From Sulfurovum sp. (lineage in GTDB: Bacteria > Campylobacterota > Campylobacteria > Campylobacterales > Sulfurovaceae), in the NCBI GenBank assembly GCA_027068485.1, contig JAMOSB010000022.1, forward strand, positions 1-64,000: 64,000 nt of DNA, read 5' to 3'. Within the stretch, counting starts at the first letter, position 1. Every line of letters begins with the position of its first letter. Shown here piece by piece: positions 34,351-43,464 of this stretch. The notes below the pieces were generated by a model, which worked only from the letters and a program-made list of their open reading frames with translations, searched no databases and was not told the origin of the DNA. Made by a program: the position numbers and the translations under genes.

Positions 34351-35712
34351 ATGGCAACATTTGATACCATCAATACCATTCCACCCGCACTACTTGATAC
34401 CCTCCAAAACCTTGGATTTGAGACAATGACCCCCATCCAGAACCAAGCGATCAACCCAATCCTCTCAGGCAGAGATATCCTCGCACAGTCCAAGACAGGC
34501 TCAGGGAAGACTTTGGCATTTGGATTGCCCGCTATTATGCGTACCGATACCGACAACTACGCCCCTCAGACCCTCATCATCACCCCCACACGAGAGCTAG
34601 CCGACCAGATCGCCGTAGAGCTACGACGCATCGCCAGCTACAAAGCCAACCTCAAGATCCTCACCCTCTATGGTGGTGTCCCCCTTCGTACACAAGCCGA
34701 CTCCCTCGCCAAAGGAGCCCATATCCTCATCGGTACCCCTGGACGCATCCAAGACCACCTCGCCAAAGAGACCCTCACCCTCAAAAGTATCCAGACCCTT
34801 ATCCTCGATGAGGCGGATCGTATGCTTGATATGGGCTTCTATGATGAGATCGTCAAGATCGGCTCCAACACCCCCAAGCACAAACAGACCCTCCTCTTCT
34901 CTGCCACCTTCCCACAAAAGATAGAGCAACTCGCCCACACCCTACTCAAAGACCCCCTCACGCTCAAAGTCGATACCCTCCAAGCCCAGACAAAGATCGA
35001 GGAGATCGTCTATGAGACAGAGGAGAAGCTCCGCACCCTCACCGCCCTCATCCAATCCTATCAACCCGACTCTCTGCTCATCTTCTGCAATACCAAAGTC
35101 ATGGTGATAGAGCTGACCCAACAGCTCAATGAACGAGGACACTCCGTCATCGATATCCATGGAGATCTTGACCAGAGAGACCGCAATGAGTCACTCATCG
35201 CCTTCTCCAACGGCTCTAAGCGTATCATGGTTGCCACCGATGTCGCCTCTCGTGGACTCGATATCAAAGATATCCAACTCGTCATCAACTACGACCTCCC
35301 CTTCGATGAGGAGGTCTATACCCACCGTATCGGACGGACAGGGCGTGCGGATGCCACAGGGCGTGCCATCTCCCTCCTCTCCCCTCACGGAAGCCAAAAG
35401 TGTGATTACATCCTCCAAAAAGCCCAAAAAGCCCACCTCAAAACCCTACGCGTCGATGCGAAGTTTCGGATGCAAAGTGACTACGATACCCTCTGCCTCA
35501 ACGGAGGCAAAAAGAGCAAACTCCGCAAAGGGGATATCCTCGGCACCCTCTGCAAAGAGATCGGTATTGACATCCAACACATCGGCAAGATAGAGATCAC
35601 CGACACCAAGTCCTACATCGCCCTACACCACACCATCATCGAAAAAGTCCTCAAAGCACTCAAAAAAGTCAAGATCAAGAAGCGGAAGTATATCGCATGG
35701 GTGTTAGGGTAA
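34351..35712 (+). CDS. dbpA: DbpA-type DEAD-box RNA helicase
   Basis: From the ATG at 34351 the protein has 453 residues. It has the Q motif, Walker A SKTGSGKT near residue 46, DEAD near residue 155, SAT, and HRIGRTGRAD. The C-terminal 75 residues match the DbpA RNA-binding domain (KGDILGTLCKEIGI, then IEITDTKSYIAL), which in E. coli targets hairpin 92 of 23S rRNA during large-subunit assembly. The frame opens upstream at 34279 but without a conserved sequence. Confidence 0.92.
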   Translation: MATFDTINTIPPALLDTLQNLGFETMTPIQNQAINPILSGRDILAQSKTGSGKTLAFGLPAIMRTDTDNYAPQTLIITPTRELADQIAVELRRIASYKANLKILTLYGGVPLRTQADSLAKGAHILIGTPGRIQDHLAKETLTLKSIQTLILDEADRMLDMGFYDEIVKIGSNTPKHKQTLLFSATFPQKIEQLAHTLLKDPLTLKVDTLQAQTKIEEIVYETEEKLRTLTALIQSYQPDSLLIFCNTKVMVIELTQQLNERGHSVIDIHGDLDQRDRNESLIAFSNGSKRIMVATDVASRGLDIKDIQLVINYDLPFDEEVYTHRIGRTGRADATGRAISLLSPHGSQKCDYILQKAQKAHLKTLRVDAKFRMQSDYDTLCLNGGKKSKLRKGDILGTLCKEIGIDIQHIGKIEITDTKSYIALHHTIIEKVLKALKKVKIKKRKYIAWVLG

Positions 35713-35725
35713 AGAGAAGTTATAG

Positions 35726-35866
35726 GCAGTCACAAAAACTGAAATTGGTAATATTAAATTCGAAATAGGAAGTTTATTAAGTGGTTATCAAACAATAGCT
35801 CAAATACCAAATGATATTGATATAAAGGAAAAAAATGATCTATTTCATAGGGGCAGGTTCGGGTGA
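35726..35866 (+). other. AT-rich open stretch of unknown origin between dbpA and cobM
   Basis: This 47-codon frame has no start codon. It begins after a TAG and runs into the first codons of cobM in another phase. Its translation (TKTEIGNIKFEIGSLL and onwards) looks like a soluble protein fragment, and its AT-rich composition contrasts with dbpA and cobM. I do not recognise it. It may be a remnant left by the event that joined the cob operon to dbpA, or simply a leader for cobM. Confidence 0.3.
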
Positions 35867-36578
35867 TCCTGACCTCATTACTATTAAAGCTCAAAAGATA
35901 CTACAGCAAGCCGATGTGGTGCTTTATACGGGGTCGTTGGTGCCTCGTGAGGTGTTGGGGTGGTGTCGGGAGGATACTCTGATCGTGGACTCTCAGGGGA
36001 TGAAGTATCCTGAGATCTTTGCGTTTTTGTTGTCGCATCGTGATCAGTGTGTTGCGAGAGTCCATACGGGGGATCCGTCACTCTACTCTACCATCGCCAA
36101 GCAGATCGACTTCTTGACCCAACAGGGGATAGCCTATGAGGTGATACCTGGGATCACGGCGGCGTTTGGGGCGGCGGCGGCGTTGGGGATAGAGTATACC
36201 ATCCCTGGGGTGTCGCAGACGATTATCCTCACGCGTGTGGAGGGGAAGACCCCCAACCCTGAGAGCCTAGAGCATATCTTGGCATGTCGCAACTCCTCGT
36301 TGGTCTTCTATCTCTCTATCTTGCTCCTCAAAAAGCTCAAAGCCCAAGCCCTTGAGATGGGTTATACCCCTGATACACCGTGCTGGGTGGTGGAGAAGGC
36401 GACTTGGGAGGAGGAGGCGATCTACAAAGGTACGCTTGTCACCATCGAGGAGCAGGTGGGGCATATCCGTGGGGTAGCACTCATTTTGCTTGGGGAGTTT
36501 CTCCATCAAGAGGAGCGTACCGAGTCACACCTCTACGCCAAACCCCTCCTCAAACAGTGTGATGCAAAGGATCGCTAG
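35835..36578 (+). CDS. cobM: Precorrin-4/cobalt-precorrin-4 C11-methyltransferase
   Basis: CobM/CbiF adds the C11 methyl group of the corrin ring from S-adenosylmethionine. The 247-residue protein begins IYFIGAGSGDPDLIT, then YTGSLVP, VHTGDPSLYSTI and GITAAFGAAAALG, a close match to the CbiF group of tetrapyrrole methylases. It is the first gene of the plus-strand half of the cobalamin locus, and its TAG overlaps the GTG of cbiG by one base. Confidence 0.93.
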   Translation: MIYFIGAGSGDPDLITIKAQKILQQADVVLYTGSLVPREVLGWCREDTLIVDSQGMKYPEIFAFLLSHRDQCVARVHTGDPSLYSTIAKQIDFLTQQGIAYEVIPGITAAFGAAAALGIEYTIPGVSQTIILTRVEGKTPNPESLEHILACRNSSLVFYLSILLLKKLKAQALEMGYTPDTPCWVVEKATWEEEAIYKGTLVTIEEQVGHIRGVALILLGEFLHQEERTESHLYAKPLLKQCDAKDR

Positions 36579-37591
36579 TGAAGATAGCTATTGTAACCAT
36601 CAACCAACCTAGTCTCAACAGTGCGTGTCGGCTCTCTGCCTACCTGAGTGACCACAAGGTCAATATCTACGGCAAGGAAGGACTCACCCACACCCTACCA
36701 CACCTCCACATCTATGCCAAGCTCGATGATATCCTCCCCTCTGCGTGGAGGCATTATGACGCGATCCTCTGTATCTTGGCGATGGGGGCGGTGGTGCGTA
36801 AAATCGCACCGCTCTTGGAGGATAAGTCTACCGACCCTGCGGTACTGGTCATCAACCTCGCCCTAGACAAGGTCGTACCGCTACTGAGTGGGCATCTAGG
36901 GGGTGCCAATGCCCTAGCTGATACCCTTGCATCACGACTACCCAACTGTCTCAACTTCATCTCCACCGCGACCGATCAGACCCAGAGTCTCGCCTTTGAG
37001 ATGCTCGCCCAACACAACGGCTGGCGTATCACCAACCTCAAAGCCCTCGCCCGTATCTCCAACCGCCTTATCAACCAACAGCCCGTCAAGGTCGCCACCA
37101 CTGAGCGGGTCTTTGAGGCGATCCCCAACCGTGCCAATCTCACCCGTGTGGGATTTGAGCATATCGATGAGGATACGGTGGTCATCGCTCCCCATATCCC
37201 AAGCCCCTCCCTCACCCTCAAGCCCAAGCTCACCCTCGGGATAGGGTGCAACCGTGGCACCTCATTTGAGGTGATGAGAGAGGCGTTTGAGGCGTTCTTG
37301 ACCACCTATCATCTGGAGTACGCAGATATTCAAAACATCACCTCCTTTGAAGCCAAACAAGATGAAGAGGGGCTACTGGCATTGGCATCACACTACGATC
37401 TGCCCATTACCTTTTATGACACAGAGGCGATCAATACCCTAGAGCAGGAGTTTAGCCCCTCTGCCTCTACGAAGTTCTTCGGACTCAAAGGGGTCGCCGA
37501 ACCCTCCGCGGTGCTAGGCTCACACTACAAGGAGCTTGTTATCAAAAAAGCGGTATATAACAAGGCAATAACTATCGCAGGAGCAATCTAA
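36578..37591 (+). CDS. cbiG: Cobalt-precorrin-5A hydrolase
   Basis: CbiG opens the delta-lactone of cobalt-precorrin-5A, releasing the C20 fragment as acetaldehyde, a reaction specific to the anaerobic (early cobalt) route. The 337-residue protein has LCILAMGAVVRKIAPLL near residue 65, LSGHLGGANALA, and a C-terminal domain beginning LGIGCNRGTSFE. It starts with GTG overlapping the cobM stop and ends in TAATG with cobJ. Confidence 0.93.
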   Translation: MKIAIVTINQPSLNSACRLSAYLSDHKVNIYGKEGLTHTLPHLHIYAKLDDILPSAWRHYDAILCILAMGAVVRKIAPLLEDKSTDPAVLVINLALDKVVPLLSGHLGGANALADTLASRLPNCLNFISTATDQTQSLAFEMLAQHNGWRITNLKALARISNRLINQQPVKVATTERVFEAIPNRANLTRVGFEHIDEDTVVIAPHIPSPSLTLKPKLTLGIGCNRGTSFEVMREAFEAFLTTYHLEYADIQNITSFEAKQDEEGLLALASHYDLPITFYDTEAINTLEQEFSPSASTKFFGLKGVAEPSAVLGSHYKELVIKKAVYNKAITIAGAI

Positions 37592-38373
37592 TGGCACATA
37601 AACTCTATATCCTCAGCAGTGGTGCGGGGGGTACCAAATATATGACAACCGAAGCACTCGATGCCCTAGAGGCGTGTGAAGTAGTCGTGGGCTACCGCAA
37701 CTATGTCAAGGAGCTTAAACCGCTCATCGGGGATAAGCCCATCTTTATGTCGGGAATGACCAAGGAGATACAGCGGTGTCAAGAGGCGATCAACTACGCC
37801 AAAGAGGGCAAAACCACCTGTATCATCTCCAATGGAGATGTCAATGTCTTTGGGATGGCAACACTGGTTACGGAGCTGATGGATGAGCAGGGGTTGTGGG
37901 ACAGGATAGAGGTGGAGTCTATCGCAGGGGTGACCTCCTTTTTGGCGACGGCAAGCCGTATAGGGGCTCCCATTAGCCAAGACTTTGCCGTAATCTCCCT
38001 CTCTGACAAGCTCACCGATATCGACATCATCGACAAGCGGGTACGCAACTGCTTTGAGGCGGATATGATTTTGGGAATCTACAACCCCAAGTCCAAAAAG
38101 CGTATCCTCCCCTATCAGAACTTCCTCCAAGCGATGCGTGAGGGGGAGGAGCGTATCGCGATCATCGCCTCTCATGTAGGGCGTGACAATGAGAAGATCA
38201 GCGTGACAACCACGACGGACTTGATCGCACAAGATATCGAACACCCTGAGATCACCATGTCGACGCTAATCATTGTCGGGAACTCTCAAACACGCCACAC
38301 CACAAACGGACAGGTACTCACCCCACGAGGCTACCTCAACAAGTATGAGATGAGTGGAACACTCAAAGCCTAG
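37591..38373 (+). CDS. cobJ: Precorrin-3B/cobalt-factor III C17-methyltransferase
   Basis: CobJ/CbiH performs ring contraction with C17 methylation. The 260-residue protein starts KLYILSSGAGG, with VVVGYRNYV and LGIYNPKSKKR as family landmarks. The usual GDPGVYGMA motif reads GDVNVFGMA here, and the N-terminal glycine loop has serines, so the SAM pocket departs somewhat from the best-known members. Start and stop overlap the neighbours (TAATG and TAGTG). Confidence 0.9.
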   Translation: MAHKLYILSSGAGGTKYMTTEALDALEACEVVVGYRNYVKELKPLIGDKPIFMSGMTKEIQRCQEAINYAKEGKTTCIISNGDVNVFGMATLVTELMDEQGLWDRIEVESIAGVTSFLATASRIGAPISQDFAVISLSDKLTDIDIIDKRVRNCFEADMILGIYNPKSKKRILPYQNFLQAMREGEERIAIIASHVGRDNEKISVTTTTDLIAQDIEHPEITMSTLIIVGNSQTRHTTNGQVLTPRGYLNKYEMSGTLKA

Positions 38374-39665
38374 TGCAAGCCTTCTGTATCTCTGCTGTTG
38401 CCTCCAACCAAGGCAAGACTATCCTCACCACCGCCTTGCTGTGGCATTTTCGCGACTCGGTGCGTCCCTTCAAGATAGGACCTGACTTCATCGACCCGCA
38501 GTTTCACACACAGGTATGTGGTACCCCCTCGGTCAATCTCGATAGCTTTATCATGAGTGAGGAGCAGATGGGGTGGGTGTTTGCCCACTATGCAGATAAG
38601 AGAGTCGCCATACTCGAAGGAGTCATGGGCTTCTACGATGGAGAGAACAAAGGGTGTTCGGCATATAGCGTGAGCCGATACCTAGCCATCCCCACTATCG
38701 TGGTACTCGATGGGAGTGGGAGCTACATCACCATCTCCGCAGTACTCCAAGGGCTACTAGGCTACAAAGAGGGCAACACCATACAAGCCATCGTCCTCAA
38801 CAAACTCTCCTCACCCATGCACTACGCACTCATCAAGAGCCAAATCGAACACGACCACCCCCACATCATCGTGCTAGGGTGGATAGCCAAAAATCTCCCC
38901 TCACTCAGCGATACTCACCTAGGCTTGGATCTCGATGACCTAGACAAGATCGCCCAGATCAGCCAAGAGGTACTAGAGCATATTGAGTTAGCGTCACTCG
39001 AAACCCTCACACCACCCCTCTCACGCCCCACTCCCTCCCACTACCCCTTTGCCCCTACCCCCAAGCTAGAAAAAACCCTAGCCATTGTAAATGATGTCAA
39101 CTTCTCCTTTCTCTACCATGACAATCTCAAGTTTTTGGAAGCGGTGTTTGAGGAGGTCATCCGCATCGATGCCACCCAAGACCACCCCATCCCTAACCAC
39201 TGTGATGTGGTCTATATCGTCGGGGGGTATGTCGAGAGTCACGAAGCCTATGCACGCATCGCCCACGCGACACGCTTTAGAGAGAGCCTCATCGCCCATG
39301 CCCAGACCAAGCCCATCTACGCAGAGTGTGCGGGGCTACTCTACCTCGCCAAGAGCGTAGATGACAAGACCATGAGCGGTATCCTACCCCTACACTTCAC
39401 CCTAGAGCCACGCTTCACCCGTCTAGGCTACTACCAAAATGAAGCAGGTATCAAAGGTCACGCCTTTCACTACACCAAGCCCACCCCAGAGAGCCTAGAG
39501 CGGGGCTTTGATATCCTCAGCAAAACCCCCAACGGCAGAGGAGAGGTAGGGAGCTGGAGAGAGGGCAAAGTATTTGGCACCTATCTCCATACGATGTTTC
39601 GAGTCTATCCTCAGCTATGGTGTGATAGTGTCAAAGGGGTGAGATCCTTCTCCACCCGTATCTGA
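38373..39665 (+). CDS. cbiA: Cobyrinate a,c-diamide synthase
   Basis: CbiA amidates the a and c side chains of cobyrinate using glutamine and ATP. The 430-residue protein has a P-loop-like start ISAVASNQGKTILTTAL and FKIGPDFIDPQFH. The C-terminal glutamine amidotransferase domain has its nucleophile in YAECAGLLYL near residue 316 and the histidine region GHAFHYTK. The start is GTG overlapping the cobJ stop. The last 55 bases overlap, tail to tail, with cobL. Confidence 0.94.
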   Translation: MQAFCISAVASNQGKTILTTALLWHFRDSVRPFKIGPDFIDPQFHTQVCGTPSVNLDSFIMSEEQMGWVFAHYADKRVAILEGVMGFYDGENKGCSAYSVSRYLAIPTIVVLDGSGSYITISAVLQGLLGYKEGNTIQAIVLNKLSSPMHYALIKSQIEHDHPHIIVLGWIAKNLPSLSDTHLGLDLDDLDKIAQISQEVLEHIELASLETLTPPLSRPTPSHYPFAPTPKLEKTLAIVNDVNFSFLYHDNLKFLEAVFEEVIRIDATQDHPIPNHCDVVYIVGGYVESHEAYARIAHATRFRESLIAHAQTKPIYAECAGLLYLAKSVDDKTMSGILPLHFTLEPRFTRLGYYQNEAGIKGHAFHYTKPTPESLERGFDILSKTPNGRGEVGSWREGKVFGTYLHTMFRVYPQLWCDSVKGVRSFSTRI

Positions 39666-40804
39666 AACAGCTGTCTCTCAGGCTCTATCAAGTCCAAGGC
39701 TCCTTTGTAGGTGGTGAGTGAGAGGGAGATTACCTTGTAGGCTATCTTGGCTTCATTTAATACGCTGATCATCTGGGTGAGGTTTTTGAGGGTGATAGCG
39801 TTGATGAGGAGTATACCCTCTGCCTTGAGACGCTCGTAGAGGTAGGGGAGTCGGGCGATGACTTGGGTGCCTCCACCCCCTACAAAGATACGATCAGGAT
39901 CCTCCTCCAAGCTCTCAAAAAGCTCCTCCGCACTCCCCTCTAGCAGGGTGGTATCACAGACGAAGTGGCTCGTGAGATTTTGGCGGATGTAGTCACAGCG
40001 TTGGGACTGTTTCTCTAGGAGGATAGTGCGGACACTGTAGCGTTTGTAGGCCTCTATCGCACAGCTTCCACTCCCTGCTCCCACATCCCAAAGTAGTTGA
40101 TTGGGGGCGAGGTCGAGGTGTTGGAGGGAGAGATGGCGTTTATACTGCTTGGTGATCATCCCCCGCTCCGTAGCAAACGCACTATCCTCACTCACCGCAG
40201 AGGGTGGGGTGAAGCGTCGCTCAATGAGTAGGACATAGGGTTGGGTGAGGTCAAATGCTCGCCACGAATAGTCAAAAAGATTGATCTGCTCAATCACCTC
40301 ATCAGGGTAGCCTAGCTTGTAACCTATCGTGACAGCAATATCCTCTGCCTTGAGATAGCGTGTCGCCTCTTTGAGCTTGAAAATACTCTCTTTGTCACAG
40401 AGTACAAAGGTGTAGCGATTGGTTAAAAAACGCTCCAGATCAAGATGCGTTCTACCATGTAAGGAGAGTGTCTCTACTTCTGTATCACCAATGAGTAGTT
40501 TGGTCAAGAGATAGGCCTTGGAGGAGGTATTGTCAATGAGTGTCACCTCATCCTGAGGTAGTTGCTTCGCGATGAGTATCCCCGCCGAGTAAAAAAGTGG
40601 ACTCCCCGTCACCACATAGAGGATATCCTCCCGCTGATACTGCTCTATGATATAGGATTTTGCCTCTTTGTAACTTAGTTTGAGGAGGTTTACCCCCTCC
40701 TCTTTGAAGTTCGTATCACAAATCACACGATCAAATCGCTCTATCTCAATGGTCAGATTATCAAAAGTATAATCCCCCATTCCGTTGCCTGTTATGGTTA
40801 ACAT
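39611..40804 (-). CDS. cobL: Precorrin-6B C5,15-methyltransferase (decarboxylating), CbiE-CbiT fusion
   Basis: The 397-residue protein joins a CbiE tetrapyrrole methylase domain (about residues 1-205) to a CbiT methyltransferase domain (about 210-390). Landmarks are LTITGNGMGD, VVTGSPLFYSAG, and in the CbiT half LLWDVGAGSGSCAIEA and FVGGGGTQ. It methylates C5 and C15 and decarboxylates the C12 acetate. It is the last gene of the minus-strand half and converges on cbiA with a 55-base overlap. Confidence 0.92.
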   Translation of the reverse strand: MLTITGNGMGDYTFDNLTIEIERFDRVICDTNFKEEGVNLLKLSYKEAKSYIIEQYQREDILYVVTGSPLFYSAGILIAKQLPQDEVTLIDNTSSKAYLLTKLLIGDTEVETLSLHGRTHLDLERFLTNRYTFVLCDKESIFKLKEATRYLKAEDIAVTIGYKLGYPDEVIEQINLFDYSWRAFDLTQPYVLLIERRFTPPSAVSEDSAFATERGMITKQYKRHLSLQHLDLAPNQLLWDVGAGSGSCAIEAYKRYSVRTILLEKQSQRCDYIRQNLTSHFVCDTTLLEGSAEELFESLEEDPDRIFVGGGGTQVIARLPYLYERLKAEGILLINAITLKNLTQMISVLNEAKIAYKVISLSLTTYKGALDLIEPERQLFQIRVEKDLTPLTLSHHS

Positions 40805-40811
40805 ACTGTCC

Positions 40812-41783
40812 TCACTGTACGATATGGGTGGTGACCTGAAGCGTCGGGTACCACTGTTGGATCTGTTGGGTGCTTTGGTGAGTGATAAGCGTATAAAAAT
40901 CCCCTACCCGCTCACCTAACTGTACCGTAATCCCCTTGACCGTTTTGGTCATCTCTGTGTCTACTTCGATGCCTAGATGCGTGGCGATGTCGTGTTTGAG
41001 TCGTGCAAAGTCGATACTCCCAAAGCGGTTGTGGGTATTTTGGTACCCTTGGGCGACTTTGACCGCTTTACCTATCCCACAGATGAAGACCACCTCAGCT
41101 ATCCCCTGCTTCTGTGCGATGGAGAGAGCATCATAGACAAAGTTGCCTATCTCTACGATCTGCTCCTTTGCATAGTGGCTCTGACCCTCTGCCAAAGAGC
41201 GGTTGCCAAGGGTGAGGATAATCTTCGTGTAGCCGTTTGCCTTGGCAAAGGCGATCTCTGTGGCGATGGAGTCGAGGTAGGCAGTGCTTGAGATGGGTTT
41301 GACCCAGCCTGTCGTCCCGAGGATAGAGAGTCCACCCATCACCCCCACCTTGGCATTGGCAGTCTGCTTGGCGAGTGCTTCCCCTTCTGTGATGGCGATC
41401 GTCGCGTAGAGTCGTCGCTGGCTGACTCCCCACCGTCTATAGCACGCTTCGATGGCCGTCAGGGGGGTGGGGTTGATGGCGGGATAGCCCTTGGGGGGTT
41501 TAAGTCCTGCTTTGGTCACCACACCGACCCCCTCCCCTGCATAGAGCATAAGAGTGCCTAGGGTGTAGGGGGTGTGTGAGAGAGGGTTGAGGGTGAGGTC
41601 GGAGCGGTGGTAGGAGAGGGTCACGACGATCTCACACCCTTTGGTGACATCGAGATCATCATTGGGCATCTTGTGGGTGGTGACGCGACAGCACAACCCC
41701 GTAGCCATCACCCCTTCGAGTGCCTTCTCAAATGCCACGACCGCATGGACTCCTGTGGTGTAGCCTCGACGGAGTTTAGCCAT
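40812..41783 (-). CDS. cbiD: Cobalt-precorrin-5B C1-methyltransferase
   Basis: CbiD adds the C1 methyl group in the anaerobic route. From the ATG at 41783 the protein has 323 residues and begins with the family motif LRRGYTTGVHAV. It continues with GEGVGVVTKAGL, PAINPTPL and LGTTGWVKPIS. The longer frame to 41813 lies inside the upstream gene, so the internal ATG, which overlaps that gene by 8 bases, is preferred. Confidence 0.93.
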   Translation of the reverse strand: MAKLRRGYTTGVHAVVAFEKALEGVMATGLCCRVTTHKMPNDDLDVTKGCEIVVTLSYHRSDLTLNPLSHTPYTLGTLMLYAGEGVGVVTKAGLKPPKGYPAINPTPLTAIEACYRRWGVSQRRLYATIAITEGEALAKQTANAKVGVMGGLSILGTTGWVKPISSTAYLDSIATEIAFAKANGYTKIILTLGNRSLAEGQSHYAKEQIVEIGNFVYDALSIAQKQGIAEVVFICGIGKAVKVAQGYQNTHNRFGSIDFARLKHDIATHLGIEVDTEMTKTVKGITVQLGERVGDFYTLITHQSTQQIQQWYPTLQVTTHIVQ

Positions 41784-42432
41784 AGACCCGCATCGGGATA
41801 TACGCCTCTTCATCTACCACTTCACTCAGAGGAGTATCGTCTCGAAGTGCCTCAAAGAGCCTCTCCCACTGAGCCTCACTCCACTGGTGTGTCTGGCGAA
41901 ACCACAAGGCGTTGTTGGCAACATTGCCATTGGCTTGGGTGTTAGCGACACACTGTGCCACCTGCCGAAAGCGACACGCCCCAAAACAGCCCGTACGGGA
42001 GATCTTGATACGGTGTTGCCCTTGGTTGAGTCCCATACGCTTGAGGATCGCCCTAAGCTGGGCAGACTTATCGACCTTGCCCGCTTTGGCACACCGCTCC
42101 CCCTCACAGATATAGAGCTGATACTTGAAGTGCATAATGGGACGGGTAGCATCAAAATCCTTGGGCTTGCACGCATACCCCTCCACGACCTCCTGCCCCA
42201 TCTCATTGATCTTGGGTGGGGTCGGCTTACGCGATACCAAATCCATCGCCCCTATCACTGTCTTGTACGGCACCTCTAGCGTGATCTCTCGCTCATTGGC
42301 GAGATAGACGATACGCATCCTCTTACTTGACTTGATATGCTTGGCTTCTAGGATAGTTATCTCTCGTGTGAGATAGCGTGCCGTATCCCCCTGCTTGATC
42401 TTCTCTGTTCCATTCTCATAGTATGCACACAC
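41776..42432 (-). CDS. Protein with NuoE-type thioredoxin-like [2Fe-2S] ferredoxin domain, in the cobalamin operon
   Basis: The 218-residue protein has an N-terminal region of about 100 residues that I do not recognise. A thioredoxin-like ferredoxin domain follows, with cysteines at 109, 114, 149 and 153 (C-x4-C-x34-C-x3-C, almost the NuoE spacing). It starts with GTG after AAGGAG. Its position between cbiC and cbiD, in a locus lacking a recognisable CbiJ, makes it a candidate electron donor or stand-in for precorrin-6A reduction. That role is inference. Confidence 0.75.
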   Translation of the reverse strand: MCAYYENGTEKIKQGDTARYLTREITILEAKHIKSSKRMRIVYLANEREITLEVPYKTVIGAMDLVSRKPTPPKINEMGQEVVEGYACKPKDFDATRPIMHFKYQLYICEGERCAKAGKVDKSAQLRAILKRMGLNQGQHRIKISRTGCFGACRFRQVAQCVANTQANGNVANNALWFRQTHQWSEAQWERLFEALRDDTPLSEVVDEEAYIPMRVYG

Positions 42433-42442
42433 TGTCGACTCC

Positions 42443-42757
42443 TTATGCTACTGAGGCTTTGAGTGCCTCTATCATCTGAAAATACCCTATCAGCATCTCA
42501 AAACAGACTCTCCAGACGATCTCCATCGCCACAAATACCCCCAGAAGCAGGAGGAGTATCCCCCCTTTTTGCGTGAGGGTAAGCTCCCGCCACATCAACC
42601 CTAGAGGCTCACTAAGCCTACGCATCCACGGTACCCTGCGTCGCAACACCCCACGAGCCAACCAGATCACAAGCGGTATCAGTACCGCCCCAAAGTAGTA
42701 GCCTATCAGCAGTACCTCGATGGCGATAAAGCGTCTAAAGGTTAAAAACTCTATCAT
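42443..42757 (-). CDS. Small two-TM membrane protein in the cobalamin operon (DUF4282-like appearance)
   Basis: The 104-residue product begins FLTFRRFIAIEVLLIGYYFGA and has two strong hydrophobic helices (about residues 11-34 and 63-90) separated by a basic cytoplasmic loop. The layout recalls DUF4282 proteins. Its ATG overlaps the cbiC stop (ATGA) and the ferredoxin gene follows after 10 bases, so all three are translated as a unit. A role with the ferredoxin protein is possible but unproven. Confidence 0.6.
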   Translation of the reverse strand: MIEFLTFRRFIAIEVLLIGYYFGAVLIPLVIWLARGVLRRRVPWMRRLSEPLGLMWRELTLTQKGGILLLLLGVFVAMEIVWRVCFEMLIGYFQMIEALKASVA

Positions 42758-43464
42758 TTGCCATTATAGTGTGTCGTCCCATCATAATCTTTGATGAGTT
42801 TGTAGGTGGCGTGGAGGGTGGCGACTCCCATGGTGGAGCTACCAAACCGCCCCTCCATAATGACTGCGGGGAGATCAAAGTGTTCGCTGAAGCGTCTGCC
42901 GTACTCCTTGGACTCTAGGACATTGACAAATCCCACAGGGAAGAGGAGCAGTGCGACTTGGCTGAGGTCTACCCCCTCATCGAGCAGGGTATTAATCGCT
43001 GCATAGATAAAGGTGGGGGCGTTTCCACACACCAGTACCATCGGCTCTCCTTTGTGGCGTTTGATCGCCTCAACCACCGCGGCGTAGCTTCGGGTTGTCT
43101 GATGTGCTTTGGCGTGTTCGTAGGTGAAGGGTTCATTGATATAGCAGACCACCTCATTGCCGTAGGTATCGAGATAGAACTGGCTCAACCCCACCTTAAT
43201 CATATTGACATCGACGATAATCTTAGCGTGGTTAAGCAAGAGGTCTTTGATACGGTGTAGGGCATTGGGGGAGAAGTAGATGTTGTCAAGTATCTGCTCA
43301 AAGCAGGTGGTGGTGTGAATCAGCCGTGCAATCACCGCACGCTCTTCGGTGTTGAACTGGACGACTTGTGGATAGCGTTCCAACTCCTCCTCTATCATCT
43401 CAAAGGACTTCACAGAGATATCTGCTCCAATATTGATGGGAGGTTGTTCTTGGGTAAATGCCAT
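42754..43464 (-). CDS. cbiC: Precorrin-8X/cobalt-precorrin-8 methylmutase
   Basis: CbiC/CobH moves the methyl group from C11 to C12. The 236-residue protein has the catalytic histidine in IARLIHTTTC near residue 46, VDVNMIKVGL, GNAPTFIYAA and PVGFVNVLESKE. The start ATG overlaps the cbiL stop (TAATG). Confidence 0.92.
   Translation of the reverse strand: MAFTQEQPPINIGADISVKSFEMIEEELERYPQVVQFNTEERAVIARLIHTTTCFEQILDNIYFSPNALHRIKDLLLNHAKIIVDVNMIKVGLSQFYLDTYGNEVVCYINEPFTYEHAKAHQTTRSYAAVVEAIKRHKGEPMVLVCGNAPTFIYAAINTLLDEGVDLSQVALLLFPVGFVNVLESKEYGRRFSEHFDLPAVIMEGRFGSSTMGVATLHATYKLIKDYDGTTHYNGK

Noticed and set aside
35713-35834. Cobalamin riboswitch before cobM, or before the porin at 46715-46950
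   Set aside because: No B12-box-like conserved segment and no extended paired structure could be found in either interval.
37666-38244. Antisense open frame of 192 codons within cobJ
   Set aside because: It is covered by a well-supported gene in an overlapping operon and shows no motif or ribosome-binding site.
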